NCBI GenBank assembly: GCA_963836265.1
Contig: CAWIIO010000006.1
Location: forward strand, 372,001-436,000
Direction of reading: 5' to 3'
Source of the DNA: CAIWHR01 sp963836265
GTDB lineage: Bacteria > Pseudomonadota > Gammaproteobacteria > Burkholderiales > Casimicrobiaceae
Length of the DNA stretch: 64,000 nucleotides
Position numbers and translations under genes: made by a program. The notes under the pieces were generated by a model. It did not search any database, was not told the origin of the DNA, and saw nothing but the letters and a program-made list of their open reading frames with translations. Below, piece after piece: positions 8,493-17,277 of this stretch. The stretch's first letter is position 1. Each line of letters begins with the position of its first letter.

Positions 8493-9248
8493 ATGAATGA
8501 TTCGCCGCCGAAGCCATCGCTGCTCGAATCGCTGCGCCAGCGCTCGGACGCGGTGCGCAATGCGGACCAGGCGACGCGCCGGCCGCTTGGCGACGAGCTC
8601 AAGGAGATTGACCGTCGATTGCTGGCAGCGTTTCGCTGGCTCGACGAGGCGCTCGGGCACCTCGAAGTGATCCGGCCGCTGGTCGCGCACCGCTTCGCGA
8701 TCGAGCCGGTGCTGACCATCGGGACGCCGCGCTACGACCGCGGCTTCGTGTCGTATCGCCGGAACGAATACCTCGGCATGGACCTAGTCGAGCGGGTCGA
8801 GCTCTTCTATCGTCTGGCGGGCGACAGGCCGATCCGGGTGAAAACGCAGCTTGGCGCCGCCGCGGCGATGGACGAGCGGCTGCGCGCCGCGCAGCTCGAT
8901 TTTGATTATCGCGTCGAGCAGGACGAGACGCGGGGCGTCCGGTGCGGGGTCTTCAGCGTGACGCCGGCAGTGACGGCTTCGGCGCGCTTCGTCCCCGACT
9001 ACAAGCGACTGACGGTGGCGACGACGTTGCGCAACGTCGATCGGCTCGAGACGGTGACCCTCGAGTTCCGCCCCGACGCTCTCGGCGAGCCGGCGCTCGA
9101 AGACCTCGTCCGCCTGATGCTCGGCGAAGCGAATACCTTCCTCAAGCGCGCGCCGCTCGCCGGGGTGGGCGCGAAGCCCGTCACTCCGGGGTCCGCCGCG
9201 CTGACCGGCATGCTTTCGCTCTCCCGCTACGGAGTGGCCGCGAAATAG
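8493..9248 (+). CDS. Conserved hypothetical protein, 251 aa
   Basis: I do not recognise a named family. The protein is soluble, with no signal peptide or membrane helix. The N-terminal 60 residues are charged and helical (SLLESLRQRSDAVRNADQ, then LLAAFRWLDEALGHLEVIRP). The middle has strand-rich text such as RGFVSYRRNEYLGMDLVERV, and the C-terminal third resembles a short alpha/beta segment ending LMLGEANTFLKRAP. It is divergent from potA, with about 220 bases between them. The codon usage and strand-consistent reading support a real gene. Confidence 0.6.
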   Translation: MNDSPPKPSLLESLRQRSDAVRNADQATRRPLGDELKEIDRRLLAAFRWLDEALGHLEVIRPLVAHRFAIEPVLTIGTPRYDRGFVSYRRNEYLGMDLVERVELFYRLAGDRPIRVKTQLGAAAAMDERLRAAQLDFDYRVEQDETRGVRCGVFSVTPAVTASARFVPDYKRLTVATTLRNVDRLETVTLEFRPDALGEPALEDLVRLMLGEANTFLKRAPLAGVGAKPVTPGSAALTGMLSLSRYGVAAK

Positions 9249-9327
9249 GACCGCTAACGGTCTCCGGAACGACGGGCCGCAGATGCTGGTCAAACCAGCG
9301 TCGGCAACTGCGCGAGGGGGTCATCCG

Positions 9328-9696
9328 ATGACGGCCAAACTCCGCTGGCAGGATTTTGCGAGCCTGGCGCTTGGGATCTGGATTGCGTTGTCGCCGTGGA
9401 TCCTCGGATTCGCCGAGGAATTGCCGCCGGCGACCTGGAACGCGCTGATCCTGGGGGCGATCGTCGTGACGCTCGCCGCGGTGGACCTCGATGCGCCCGC
9501 CCGTTGGGAGGCTGCCACTAGCATCGGCCTCGGCGCCTGGACTGCCGTTTCGCCGCTGGCGCTCGGGTTCGCGGCAAATCGCGACGCCACGGTGAGCATG
9601 TTCGCCGCTGGTGTGGCGATCGTGGCGCTTGGCTCGTGGACACTCATCGTCGCCCGGCGCGAGGAACGGGGCAACGAAACCGTCCACGACCATTAG
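9328..9696 (+). CDS. SPW-repeat membrane protein
   Basis: A 122-residue protein with four hydrophobic segments and two copies of the SPW-repeat motif: ALSPWILGF at about residues 22-30, and the weaker AVSPLALGF at about 76-84. This matches the SPW-repeat family of small integral membrane proteins of unknown function. A GAGGGGG ribosome-binding site precedes ATG 9328. It lies 79 bases after the hypothetical gene on the same strand and converges on ubiB. Confidence 0.75.
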   Translation: MTAKLRWQDFASLALGIWIALSPWILGFAEELPPATWNALILGAIVVTLAAVDLDAPARWEAATSIGLGAWTAVSPLALGFAANRDATVSMFAAGVAIVALGSWTLIVARREERGNETVHDH

Positions 9697-9699
9697 CGA

Positions 9700-11229
9700 C
9701 TAACCCGGCCGAAAGAACAGCAGGGCGATCCCCACCACGAGCAGCACCGCGATGACGGCTAACAGCACGTTGCGCCTTCGTTGCGCGCTCGCGAGCTCGC
9801 GGGCCGCGTCGTCGATGGCAGGCGGCCTCGTCAGCAGCCACTGGTGAATGAGTCGCGGCAGCTCGGGGAGCGCGGTAACGATGTAGGGCGCCTCCGAAAA
9901 GAGCCGGCGCTTGAGCGCCGAAGGGCCGATTTGATCTTCCATCCAGCGCTCGAGAAACGGTTTCGCGGTCGTCCACAGATCGAGCTTGGGATCGAGCATT
10001 CGCCCGAGGCCTTCGATGTTGAGCAGCGTCTTCTGCAGGAGCACGAGCTGCGGCTGGATCTCGACGTTGAAGCGGCGCGACGCGCGGAAGAGCTGGATCA
10101 GCACGCGGCCGAGCGAGATCTGCGATAGCGGCCGGTCGAACGCGGGCTCCAGCACCACCCGGATCTCGGCCTCGAGCTCATCGACGCGCGTCTCCGGCGG
10201 CACCCACCCGGATTCGATGTGCGCCGTCGCCACCCGGTGGTAGTCGCGGCGGAAGAAGGCGAGGAAGTTCTGCGCGAGATAGCTTTTGTCGCGCTCGGAA
10301 AGCGTGCCCATGATCCCGAAGTCGAGCGCGATGTACTTGCCGAAATTGGCGGGATCGGTCGCGACGAAGATATTCCCCGGATGCATGTCAGCGTGGAAAT
10401 AGCCGTCGCGGAACACCTGCGTAAAGAAAAGCTCGACCCCGGCTCGCGACAGGCGTTTCAGGTCGACGCCGGCCTCGACCAGCCGCTCGACCTGCGCGAT
10501 CGGAATCCCTTCCATTCGCTCCATCACCATGACGTCGCTGCCGCTGTAATCCCAATGCACCTCGGGCACGAGCAATAGCGGCGAGTGACGGAAGTTGCGC
10601 CGGAGCTGCGAGCAGTTGGCCGCTTCGCGCGACAGGTCGAGCTCGTCGCGGATCGTCTTTTCGAATTCGGCAACGACCTCGCGCGGCTTCAAACGCTTGC
10701 CGTCCGACCACAGCTTCTCGACCAGCATCGCGCCGACCTGCATCAGCGAGATGTCGTGCTCGATCACGTGCGAGATGTTCGGCCGCAGCACCTTGACCGC
10801 GACCGGCGTCCCGTCGGGCAGCTCCGCGAGATGCACCTGCGCGACCGACGCGCTTGCCACCGGTTCCCGCTCGAAGGACTTGAACACGCGGTCCACGGGC
10901 TTGCCGTAGTTTCGCTCGAGCATTGCGACGACCTGCTCCGAGGGAAACGGCGGCACGCGGTCCTGCAGCTTGGCGAGTTCGTCGGCGATGTCCAGCGGAA
11001 TCAAGTCGCGGCGCGTGGAGAGCATCTGGCCGAACTTGACGAAGATCGGCCCGAGGTCCTCGAGCGCCAGGCGCAGCCGCTCGGCACGCGGCGCCGACGT
11101 GTCGCGCCAGAACGTGAACGTGCGGGCGAGCGGGCGCACGGCACGGAAGCGCTCGTGGCCGGTCAGGAACTCGTCGAGCCCGTACTTGAGCGAGACGAGC
11201 CAGATCTTGGCGAGGCGCAGGAGGCGCAT
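9700..11229 (-). CDS. ubiB: Ubiquinone biosynthesis ATPase/kinase-like protein UbiB
   Basis: A 509-residue ADCK/ABC1-family atypical kinase needed for ubiquinone synthesis, probably acting as an ATPase that extracts lipid precursors for the Ubi complex. Diagnostic features are the KxGQ motif in PIFVKFGQMLSTRRDL, the alanine-rich loop ASVAQVH replacing a normal glycine loop, the catalytic Lys in VAVKVLRPNI, HADMHPGNIFV and LDFGIMG. The C-terminus has a membrane segment (VLLAVIAVLLVVGIALLFF). In many proteobacteria the order is ubiE-ubiJ-ubiB; here two plus-strand genes separate ubiB from ubiJ by about 1.7 kb. Confidence 0.93.
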   Translation of the reverse strand: MRLLRLAKIWLVSLKYGLDEFLTGHERFRAVRPLARTFTFWRDTSAPRAERLRLALEDLGPIFVKFGQMLSTRRDLIPLDIADELAKLQDRVPPFPSEQVVAMLERNYGKPVDRVFKSFEREPVASASVAQVHLAELPDGTPVAVKVLRPNISHVIEHDISLMQVGAMLVEKLWSDGKRLKPREVVAEFEKTIRDELDLSREAANCSQLRRNFRHSPLLLVPEVHWDYSGSDVMVMERMEGIPIAQVERLVEAGVDLKRLSRAGVELFFTQVFRDGYFHADMHPGNIFVATDPANFGKYIALDFGIMGTLSERDKSYLAQNFLAFFRRDYHRVATAHIESGWVPPETRVDELEAEIRVVLEPAFDRPLSQISLGRVLIQLFRASRRFNVEIQPQLVLLQKTLLNIEGLGRMLDPKLDLWTTAKPFLERWMEDQIGPSALKRRLFSEAPYIVTALPELPRLIHQWLLTRPPAIDDAARELASAQRRRNVLLAVIAVLLVVGIALLFFRPG

Positions 11230-11319
11230 CCGACCGATTGTAAGGGATTGGACTGGCGCCTACGCCCGGCGCAGCGTTCGCGGCCGCGGACGGGTTTGCC
11301 TTGTGCGCGATAATCGGCC

Positions 11320-11778
11320 GTGACCCGGATCTTCTCCCGCTCGCTCACTGTCCCCGCGGAGGTCATCGACGCGGTCGGACACGTGAACAACATCGAGTAC
11401 GTCCGCTGGATGCAGGACGTCGCGACCGACCATTCGGCGCTTCAAGGCTGGCCGCTCGAGCGGTACATGGAGAGTGGAGCGGGCTGGTTCGTCCGCTCGC
11501 ATTCGATCGAGTATCTGCGTCCCGCCTTCGCGGGCGATGTGATCTCGCTCTTCACCTGGGTCGCCGACTTGAGCCGGAGCACGTCGCGGCGCAAGTATCT
11601 CTTCTACCGTGCCCGCGACGACGAGGTCCTGGCCAAGGCCGAAACGCTCTGGGTGTTCGTGAACTTCGGCTCGGGCGCGCCCGCGCGGATCCCCGAGGGC
11701 TTGCGCTCGGCCTTCGACCTCGTTCCCGATGACGACGAAGCGCTGCGATTCGCGCAGGTGGTCGGCGCGACGCCGTGA
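11320..11778 (+). CDS. Acyl-CoA thioesterase, hot-dog fold (YbgC/FadM type)
   Basis: A 152-residue 4HBT-family protein predicted to hydrolyse an acyl-CoA thioester. The N-terminal signature is VIDAVGHVNNIEYVRWMQD, with the active-site D17 and H21/N23, followed by SHSIEYLRPAFAGD and the strand pair ending LWVFVNF. It starts with GTG 11320. It is divergent from ubiB with about 90 bases between them. Physiological substrate unknown. Confidence 0.82.
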   Translation: MTRIFSRSLTVPAEVIDAVGHVNNIEYVRWMQDVATDHSALQGWPLERYMESGAGWFVRSHSIEYLRPAFAGDVISLFTWVADLSRSTSRRKYLFYRARDDEVLAKAETLWVFVNFGSGAPARIPEGLRSAFDLVPDDDEALRFAQVVGATP

Positions 11779-12244
11779 AGACATTCGCCGCCCTGTTCGT
11801 GCCGCTGCGGGCCGCCCGGTCGTACGGTTGCGCCCGGGACAATATTCGTCATCGCGTACAGGGTGTGCCGTACAGGGAGCTCATGCTCGACCGGGCGGCG
11901 GGCGCGTGACCACGCTCGCTGCGCGCGCGGGAGATACAGGACCCGCTGGCGCCACAAAAGGAGGGTGCTCGCTGCCGGTCGCCCGGGCCTGGGGTTCTTC
12001 CTGCGCGGACGTCTGACCCGCTCACCCACCACGACAACTTCCAGGACAACGTGCGGAACGTCCCGCCGACGCGCAGCCTTCATGGAGATGCGCGCTCGGC
12101 CCCGACGCGCACGCTCCAAGCTGCAAACGCATCGCCCTCCTCGCGCCGGTGGCCGCGCCCCGACAGGTTTCGAGGCTCAGCGACCGTCTCCAACAGGGCT
12201 GGAACGCTGGCACGCCGTATGCTTCGGCCGCGGTAGAGACGATC
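11779..12244. other. 466-base stretch without a supported gene
   Basis: No recognisable protein is encoded on either strand. A 43-codon frame begins at GTG 11775, overlapping the thioesterase stop (GTGA), but its product matches nothing I know. A short direct repeat (GTACAGGG twice near 11859-11877) is present. Composition stays GC-rich. It may hold promoters for the PAQR gene, but I cannot place one with confidence. Confidence 0.5.
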
Positions 12245-12874
12245 ATGTGCGAACGCCCCCAATCGCTCGGCGAGGAACTCGCCAACTCGGTCAGTCACGC
12301 GATGGCGCTGATTGCGGCGGCGATTGCCGTCCCGTTCCTGATCTCGGCGGCGATGCGCAACGGAACCACCGCCAACATCGTCGGCGCGAGCATATTCGCG
12401 ACGACGATGGTGCTCCTGTACATGGCGTCGATGCTTTATCACGCCTTGCCGCACGAGCGCGCGAAGCGGCTGTTCCGCAAGCTCGACCATGGCGCAATTT
12501 ACCTGTTCATCGCCGGGAGTTACACGCCGTTCGCGCTCGGCGCGCCGTCGAACTGGTCGCTCGTCGGCCTGGTATGGACGCTCGCGGTGACCGGCGTCGC
12601 GCTGAAGGCTGCCGATCGGATATCGCATCCGGTCCTGTCCACCGGCCTTTATCTCGCGATGGGCTGGATCGTGGCGTTCGCGGCCGGGCCGCTGATCGAA
12701 CGCATCGCGACGCAGGGCGTCGTCCTACTCGCTGCAGGCGGGTTCGCCTACATGCTGGGTGTGGTGTTCTTCGTGCTCGACTCTCGGGTGCGCTACGCTC
12801 ACCTGGTCTGGCACCTGTTCGTCGTGGCCGGAACCGCTTGCCACTTTTTCGCGGTGCTCGACTACGCGACGTAG
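12245..12874 (+). CDS. trhA: Hemolysin III / PAQR-family membrane protein (TrhA/YqfA)
   Basis: A 209-residue protein with seven hydrophobic segments. PAQR metal-site motifs are visible: SMLYHALPHE after helix 2, KLDHGAIYLFIAGSYTPF in helix 3, and the C-terminal HLVWHLFVVAGTACHFF with two histidines. Bacterial members (TrhA) are linked to membrane energetics homeostasis; the hemolysin name is historical. ATG 12245 gives the conserved start ERPQSLGEELANSVSH. It is on the opposite strand to the flanking ubiquinone genes. Confidence 0.85.
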   Translation: MCERPQSLGEELANSVSHAMALIAAAIAVPFLISAAMRNGTTANIVGASIFATTMVLLYMASMLYHALPHERAKRLFRKLDHGAIYLFIAGSYTPFALGAPSNWSLVGLVWTLAVTGVALKAADRISHPVLSTGLYLAMGWIVAFAAGPLIERIATQGVVLLAAGGFAYMLGVVFFVLDSRVRYAHLVWHLFVVAGTACHFFAVLDYAT

Positions 12875-12897
12875 GTCACGCACCGTCGCGGGCGCGC

Positions 12898-13512
12898 TCA
12901 GCGCATCCGGGAGTGCTTGACGCGCGCCTCGGCGTCGGCAAGACGGTCGGCAAGCGCGTCCACGCGCGCGGCCAGCGCCCCGACCTGCTCCACGAACGCG
13001 CGTGCCTCGTCGCCTCGCGCGACCAGACCCGCTTCATCACGGGCGTAACTCACCACGCTGTCGCCGATGCGCTCGGCCGCGTACTCCGGAAAGGCGAGCA
13101 ATACGCGCCCGGCATCGGCAACGCGCTGGCCGACGATCGGCCCAAGCGCCTGCGCAAAGGCCCGCTCGACGAACCAGGGGAGCGTTTGCGCGAGGTCTTT
13201 CAGCGTCGCCGCAAGTGCCGGATCGCCTTCGCTTGCGACGAAGCGGTCCCAACGCCTCGGGTCGGCGAGAAACGCGGGCAGTTCGAGGGGTGACAGTCCG
13301 AGCGTGAGATCGGGCGCCCCGTCCGAAAGCCGCCCCGGCTCGACCATCCCCGACGCATCGACGGCAAGCGCCGTGGCGACGGGCCCGACGGCGATCACGA
13401 ACATTCTCCCGGCATGCGCGGACAACCGTTGGCGCGCCCACGTCTCCCCCTCGAGCACGCGGTTGGCAATCGCGCTCCCGATCGCGGCGGGATTCAGGCG
13501 CTTGGCGGCCAC
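12898..13512 (-). CDS. ubiJ: Ubiquinone biosynthesis accessory factor UbiJ (SCP2 domain)
   Basis: A 204-residue lipid-binding assembly factor for the soluble Ubi complex. The N-terminal SCP2-like domain is seen as the strand/helix pattern around FVIAVGPVATALAVDASGMVEP and DLTLGLSPLELPAFLADP. The C-terminus (about residues 165-200) is a coiled coil with heptad-like ALAARVDALADRLADAEARV. It starts 13 bases after ubiE stops, on the same strand, which is the usual ubiE-ubiJ order. Confidence 0.85.
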   Translation of the reverse strand: MAAKRLNPAAIGSAIANRVLEGETWARQRLSAHAGRMFVIAVGPVATALAVDASGMVEPGRLSDGAPDLTLGLSPLELPAFLADPRRWDRFVASEGDPALAATLKDLAQTLPWFVERAFAQALGPIVGQRVADAGRVLLAFPEYAAERIGDSVVSYARDEAGLVARGDEARAFVEQVGALAARVDALADRLADAEARVKHSRMR

Positions 13513-13525
13513 GGTCGCAGCACGG

Positions 13526-14260
13526 TCAATAGACGCGGCCGAGATGCAGCGCGACCACGCCGGCGGCCAGATTGTGCACGTCGACTCCTTCGAAGCCGGC
13601 CGCCTCCATCATCGCTTTCAGCGCGGCCTGGTCCGGGTGCACGCGGATCGATTCGGCGAGATAACGGTAGCTCGCGTCGTCGCCGGCGACCAGCCGGCCA
13701 AGCCGCGGGATCACGTTGAAACTGTACCAGTCGTAGGCGGGTGCGAGCGGCTCCCAGACGCGCGAGAACTCGAGCACCGCCGCGACGCCGCCCGGTCTCA
13801 GCACGCGCCGCATTTCGGCGAGCGCCACGTCCTTGCGCGTGACGTTGCGAAGACCGAACGCAATGCCGACGCAGTCGAAATGCGCAGGCGGAAACGGCAG
13901 CTTCTCGGCGTCGCACTGCACCACCGGAATGGACAGCCCGGCGTTCAGTAGCTTGTCGCGGCCGGCGGCGAGCATCGCGCCGTTGATGTCGGTGAGCACG
14001 ACCTCGCCGGTCGGGCCCACCTGGCTTGCGAAAAGCCGAGCGAGATCGCCGGTGCCGCCGGCCAGGTCGAGCACACGCATGCCCGCACGCACGGCTGTCG
14101 CGTTGACGGCGAACCGCTTCCATAGCCGGTGCAGGCCCGCCGACATCAGATCGTTCATCAGGTCGTACCTGCCCGCGACCGAATCGAAGACGCCGCGCAC
14201 ACGACGGGCCTTTTCGGCGGCCGCGACCTCCTCGAAGCCGAAATGGGTCTTGTCGGTCAT
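13526..14260 (-). CDS. ubiE: Ubiquinone/menaquinone C-methyltransferase UbiE
   Basis: A 244-residue SAM-dependent methyltransferase acting on the quinone ring (C-methylation in ubiquinone synthesis). It has the family N-terminus THFGFEEV and VFDSVAGRYDLMNDLMSAG, SAM motif I VLDLAGGTGDLA (63-74), and the UbiE signature GLRNVTRKDVALAEMRRVL. The length fits the family. It probably heads an ubiE-ubiJ transcription unit, with the DUF971 gene 56 bases upstream on the same strand. Confidence 0.95.
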   Translation of the reverse strand: MTDKTHFGFEEVAAAEKARRVRGVFDSVAGRYDLMNDLMSAGLHRLWKRFAVNATAVRAGMRVLDLAGGTGDLARLFASQVGPTGEVVLTDINGAMLAAGRDKLLNAGLSIPVVQCDAEKLPFPPAHFDCVGIAFGLRNVTRKDVALAEMRRVLRPGGVAAVLEFSRVWEPLAPAYDWYSFNVIPRLGRLVAGDDASYRYLAESIRVHPDQAALKAMMEAAGFEGVDVHNLAAGVVALHLGRVY

Positions 14261-14316
14261 GTGCGTTTCGTCGTGCCGGGATCAAACGGGAATCTTCGCG
14301 ATCCTTCGCCGCCACA

Positions 14317-14694
14317 TCACCTGGCATCCCGGCTCGCGGCCGCGGCCGTCATCCGTTCGAGATAGCGTTGCCACAACGCTTCCTGCCGGTCGCCCAGTTC
14401 GTAGAGGTAATCCCACGAGTAGATGCCGGTGTCGTGGCCATCGGAGAACGACGGGCGGATCGCGTAGTGGCCGATGGGCTCGACCTCGCGGATCGTCACC
14501 TCGCGCTTGCCGACCTGCAGAACTTCCTGGCCGGGACCGTGGCCGCGCACCTCGGCCGATGGCGAATGGACACGCAGGAATTCGTACGGCAGCCGGAACT
14601 CGCGGCCGTCGGAAAACGCGATTTCGAGCACCCTCGACTGCTGATGCAGCTTGATCGCGGTGGGCGTCGGGGTCGAGGTGTCGAGGCCGGACAT
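14317..14694 (-). CDS. DUF971 domain protein
   Basis: A 125-residue protein matching DUF971, the domain also found at the N-terminus of gamma-butyrobetaine hydroxylases. Visible family features are the opening TAIKLHQQSRVLEIAFSDG, RLPYEFLRVHSPSAEV, and the C-terminal DGHDTGIYSWDYLYELG. ATG 14694 (MSGLDTS) was chosen over one 11 codons upstream. DUF971 genes next to ubiE are common in betaproteobacteria. The molecular function is unknown; an iron-sulfur link has been suggested for relatives. Confidence 0.8.
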   Translation of the reverse strand: MSGLDTSTPTPTAIKLHQQSRVLEIAFSDGREFRLPYEFLRVHSPSAEVRGHGPGQEVLQVGKREVTIREVEPIGHYAIRPSFSDGHDTGIYSWDYLYELGDRQEALWQRYLERMTAAAASRDAR

Positions 14695-14752
14695 GGCGGC
14701 GGTGCGCAGGCACGGACGAACCGTCATAGCCTAGCATAGCGACACGAGCGCC

Positions 14753-14829
14753 GTCATTCCCGCGAACGCGGGAATCCAGTGCGTTCGGCAGGGTCGTAAA
14801 GCCACTGGGTCCCCGCCGGCGCGGGGCGA
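14753..14829. repeat. Two-hairpin extragenic repeat, copy 1
   Basis: Two neighbouring palindromes: TCCCGCG-AAC-CGCGGGA type (GTCATTCCCGCGAACGCGGG) and, about 25 bases on, GTCCCCGCC-GGCGCGGGG. The same pair recurs near 30.8, 43.2-43.4 and 61.8 kb. It fills the gap between the DUF971 gene and pilU, a typical place for REP/BIME-like elements. Confidence 0.7.
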
Positions 14830-14857
14830 GGTCAAGGCAGTGATCGTCGCTCGCGCC

Positions 14858-16018
14858 CTAGATCGTCCCTTGCGTGCCCTCCGGCACCATGTCGAGATTG
14901 CCGATGCCGGAGAAGATGTTGCGGTTTTTCGCTTCCTTGCCATGCAGCTTGATCTCGAGGCGCAGGTCGTTCAGCGAATCGGCGTTGCGCAGCGCGTCCT
15001 CGTAACTGATCAGACCCGCCTCATAGAGATCGAACAACGACTGGTCGAACGTCTGCATGCCGAGCTCGCGCGACTTCTTCATGATGTCCTTGATGCCGGA
15101 CACGTCGCCCTTGAAGATCAGGTCGGAGATCAGCGGCGAGTTCAGCATCACTTCGACCGCCGGCACCCGGCCGCGGCCGTCGCGGCGCGGGATCAGTCTC
15201 TGCGCCACAAAGGCGCGGACGTTGAGCGACAGGTCCATCAAGAGCTGCGCCCGCCGCTCCTCGGGGAAGAAGTTGATGATCCGGTCGAGTGCCTGGTTGG
15301 TGCTGTTCGCGTGCAGCGTGGCAAGGCAGAGGTGGCCCGTTTCGGCGAACGAGATCGCGTAATCCATCGTCTCGCGCTCGCGTACCTCGCCGATCAGGAT
15401 CACGTCGGGCGCCTGGCGCAGCGTGTTCTTGAGCGCGACCTGCCAGCCCTCGGTGTCCACGCCGACCTCGCGCTGCGTGACGATGCAGTTCCGGTGGTCG
15501 TGGACGAATTCGATCGGGTCCTCGATCGTGATGATGTGGCCGTAGCTGTTCTCGTTGCGGTAGCCGAGGAGCGCCGCCATCGACGTCGACTTGCCGCAGC
15601 CGGTCGCGCCGATGAACATCATGATGCCGCGCTTCGACATGATGACGTCCTTGAGCACCGGCGGGAGGCCCAGCTCCTCGAACTTCGGGATCTCGGTCAT
15701 GATCGTGCGCAGGACCATCCCGACGCGCCCCTGTTGAATGAACGCGTTGGTGCGGAAGCGGCCGACGCCGGGCGGCGCGATCGCGAAGTTGCATTCCTTG
15801 GTCGCCTCGAACTCGGCGGCCTGCTTGTCGTTCATCACACTGCGCACGAGCTCGATCGTGTGCTGCGGCGAGAGCGCGGTCTTCGACACCGGCTGGATCT
15901 TCCCGTCGACCTTGAGCGCCGGCGGGAAGCCGGCGGTGATGAACAGGTCGGAGCCCTTCTGCTTGACCAGGAGCTCGAGGAGTTCGTGGATGAATTTGGT
16001 GGCGCGTTCTCGTTCCAT
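14858..16018 (-). CDS. pilU: Type IV pilus retraction ATPase PilU
   Basis: A 386-residue hexameric secretion ATPase that assists PilT in pilus retraction at the cytoplasmic face of the pilus machine. It shows Walker A GATGCGKST (137-145), the Asp box in HIITIEDPIEFVHDH, Walker B VILIGEVRE (206-214) and the His box GHLCLATLHA. The longer, PilU-specific C-terminus ends in a Lys/Asn-rich tail. It is downstream of pilT in the same orientation, separated by a palindromic repeat. Confidence 0.93.
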   Translation of the reverse strand: MERERATKFIHELLELLVKQKGSDLFITAGFPPALKVDGKIQPVSKTALSPQHTIELVRSVMNDKQAAEFEATKECNFAIAPPGVGRFRTNAFIQQGRVGMVLRTIMTEIPKFEELGLPPVLKDVIMSKRGIMMFIGATGCGKSTSMAALLGYRNENSYGHIITIEDPIEFVHDHRNCIVTQREVGVDTEGWQVALKNTLRQAPDVILIGEVRERETMDYAISFAETGHLCLATLHANSTNQALDRIINFFPEERRAQLLMDLSLNVRAFVAQRLIPRRDGRGRVPAVEVMLNSPLISDLIFKGDVSGIKDIMKKSRELGMQTFDQSLFDLYEAGLISYEDALRNADSLNDLRLEIKLHGKEAKNRNIFSGIGNLDMVPEGTQGTI

Positions 16019-16059
16019 GCGAAAGCTCCTTCAGCGGCGGCCAGTCCCGCCGGGCCGTC

Positions 16060-16112
16060 TCAACGGACTGGTCCGCCCCCACCGGGGGCAGCGAGCGCAG
16101 CGAGCGTGGGGG
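16060..16112. repeat. Palindromic intergenic repeat between pilT and pilU
   Basis: CGCCCCCACCGGGGGCAGCG followed by AGCGCAGCGAGCGTGGGGGTC: a GAGCGCAGCGAGCG core with CCCCCAC/GTGGGGG arms. This motif type is frequent between genes in burkholderial genomes. On the minus strand the hairpin could lower transcription from pilT into pilU. Confidence 0.6.
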
Positions 16113-16120
16113 TCGTTCAC

Positions 16121-17167
16121 CTAACCGCCCATGAACAGGTCCTTGTTCACCGCGCGGTTGCGCGCTTCGGCGACGTTGACCAGGTTGCGGCGGACCATTT
16201 CGACGAGGCATTGATCGAGCGTCTGCATGCCGGCCGCCTGGCTCGTCTGGATCGCCGAATACATCTGCGCGACCTTGTTCTCGCGGATCAGGTTGCGGAT
16301 CGCTGCCGTGCCGATCATGATTTCGTGCGCCGCCACCCGGCCCTGGCCATCCTTGGTCTTCAACAGCGTCTGCGAGATCACCGACACCAGCGACTCGGAC
16401 AGCATTGCCCGCACCATGTCCTTTTCCGCGGCGGGGAACACGTCGATGATCCGGTCGATCGTCTTCGCCGCCGAGCTCGTGTGCAGCGTCGCGAACACCA
16501 GGTGTCCCGTCTCGGCCGCAGTGAGCGCGAGGCGGATCGTCTCGAGGTCGCGCATTTCGCCGACGAGGATGTAGTCGGGGTCCTCGCGCAAGGCGCTCCG
16601 CAGCGCGTTGGGGAACGACAGCGTGTGCGGGCCCAGCTCCCGCTGGTTGATCAGGCACTTCTTCGATTCGTGCATGAACTCGATCGGGTCCTCGATCGTC
16701 AGGATGTGGCCGTACATCTCCTCGTTGACGTGGTTGACCATCGCGGCGAGCGTGGTCGATTTGCCGGACCCCGTGGGTCCGGTGACGAGGATCAGCCCGC
16801 GCGGCCGGTTGGTCATGTCGGCAAAGACGCGCGGCGCGGCGAGCTCCTCCAGCGACAGCACCTTGGATGGAATGGTCCGAAACGCCGCCGCGGCACCGCG
16901 CATCTGGACGAACGCGTTGACGCGGAATCGCGCGAGGTTCGGCACCGCGAAACTGAAGTCGCACTCGAGATTTTCCTCGTACGCCTTGCGCTGGGCGTCG
17001 CTCATGATGTCGTACACCATGGCGTGGACGTCCTCGTGCTCCATCGGCGGCAGGTTGATCCGGCGGATGTCGCCGTGGACCCGGATCATGGGTGGCAGGC
17101 CGGCCGACAGGTGGAGGTCGGAAGCCTTGTTCTTGACCGCAAAAGCCAGAAGTTCGGTGATGTCCAT
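16121..17167 (-). CDS. pilT: Type IV pilus retraction ATPase PilT
   Basis: A 348-residue hexameric ATPase that depolymerises pilin and powers twitching. Walker A is GPTGSGKST (130-138), the Asp box is ILTIEDPIEFMH, Walker B is ILVGEMRD (200-207) and the His box is GHLVFATLHTSSA. The C-terminus carries the retraction motif AIRNLIRENK. The start MDITELLAFAVKNKASDLHL is the canonical PilT N-terminus. It is divergent from yggS with about 110 bases between them, a standard betaproteobacterial arrangement. Confidence 0.96.
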   Translation of the reverse strand: MDITELLAFAVKNKASDLHLSAGLPPMIRVHGDIRRINLPPMEHEDVHAMVYDIMSDAQRKAYEENLECDFSFAVPNLARFRVNAFVQMRGAAAAFRTIPSKVLSLEELAAPRVFADMTNRPRGLILVTGPTGSGKSTTLAAMVNHVNEEMYGHILTIEDPIEFMHESKKCLINQRELGPHTLSFPNALRSALREDPDYILVGEMRDLETIRLALTAAETGHLVFATLHTSSAAKTIDRIIDVFPAAEKDMVRAMLSESLVSVISQTLLKTKDGQGRVAAHEIMIGTAAIRNLIRENKVAQMYSAIQTSQAAGMQTLDQCLVEMVRRNLVNVAEARNRAVNKDLFMGG

Positions 17168-17277
17168 CTATAATCCCTGTTCCGCCCGCAGCCAAATCTG
17201 GTGAAATCCGGCGAAACACGAGGATGCATGCAATTCGCGTACCAACGGGAGCATCCTCATGCCGTCGTCATTCGATT

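Noticed and set aside
11863..13293. A 476-codon open frame covering the gene-free stretch and trhA
   Set aside because: It runs through trhA and ubiJ in the wrong frame or strand, and its product has no domain.
14840..17173. A 777-codon open frame antisense to pilU and pilT
   Set aside because: It is the mirror of two highly conserved genes in GC-rich DNA. Its product is Arg/Asp/His-rich with no family features.
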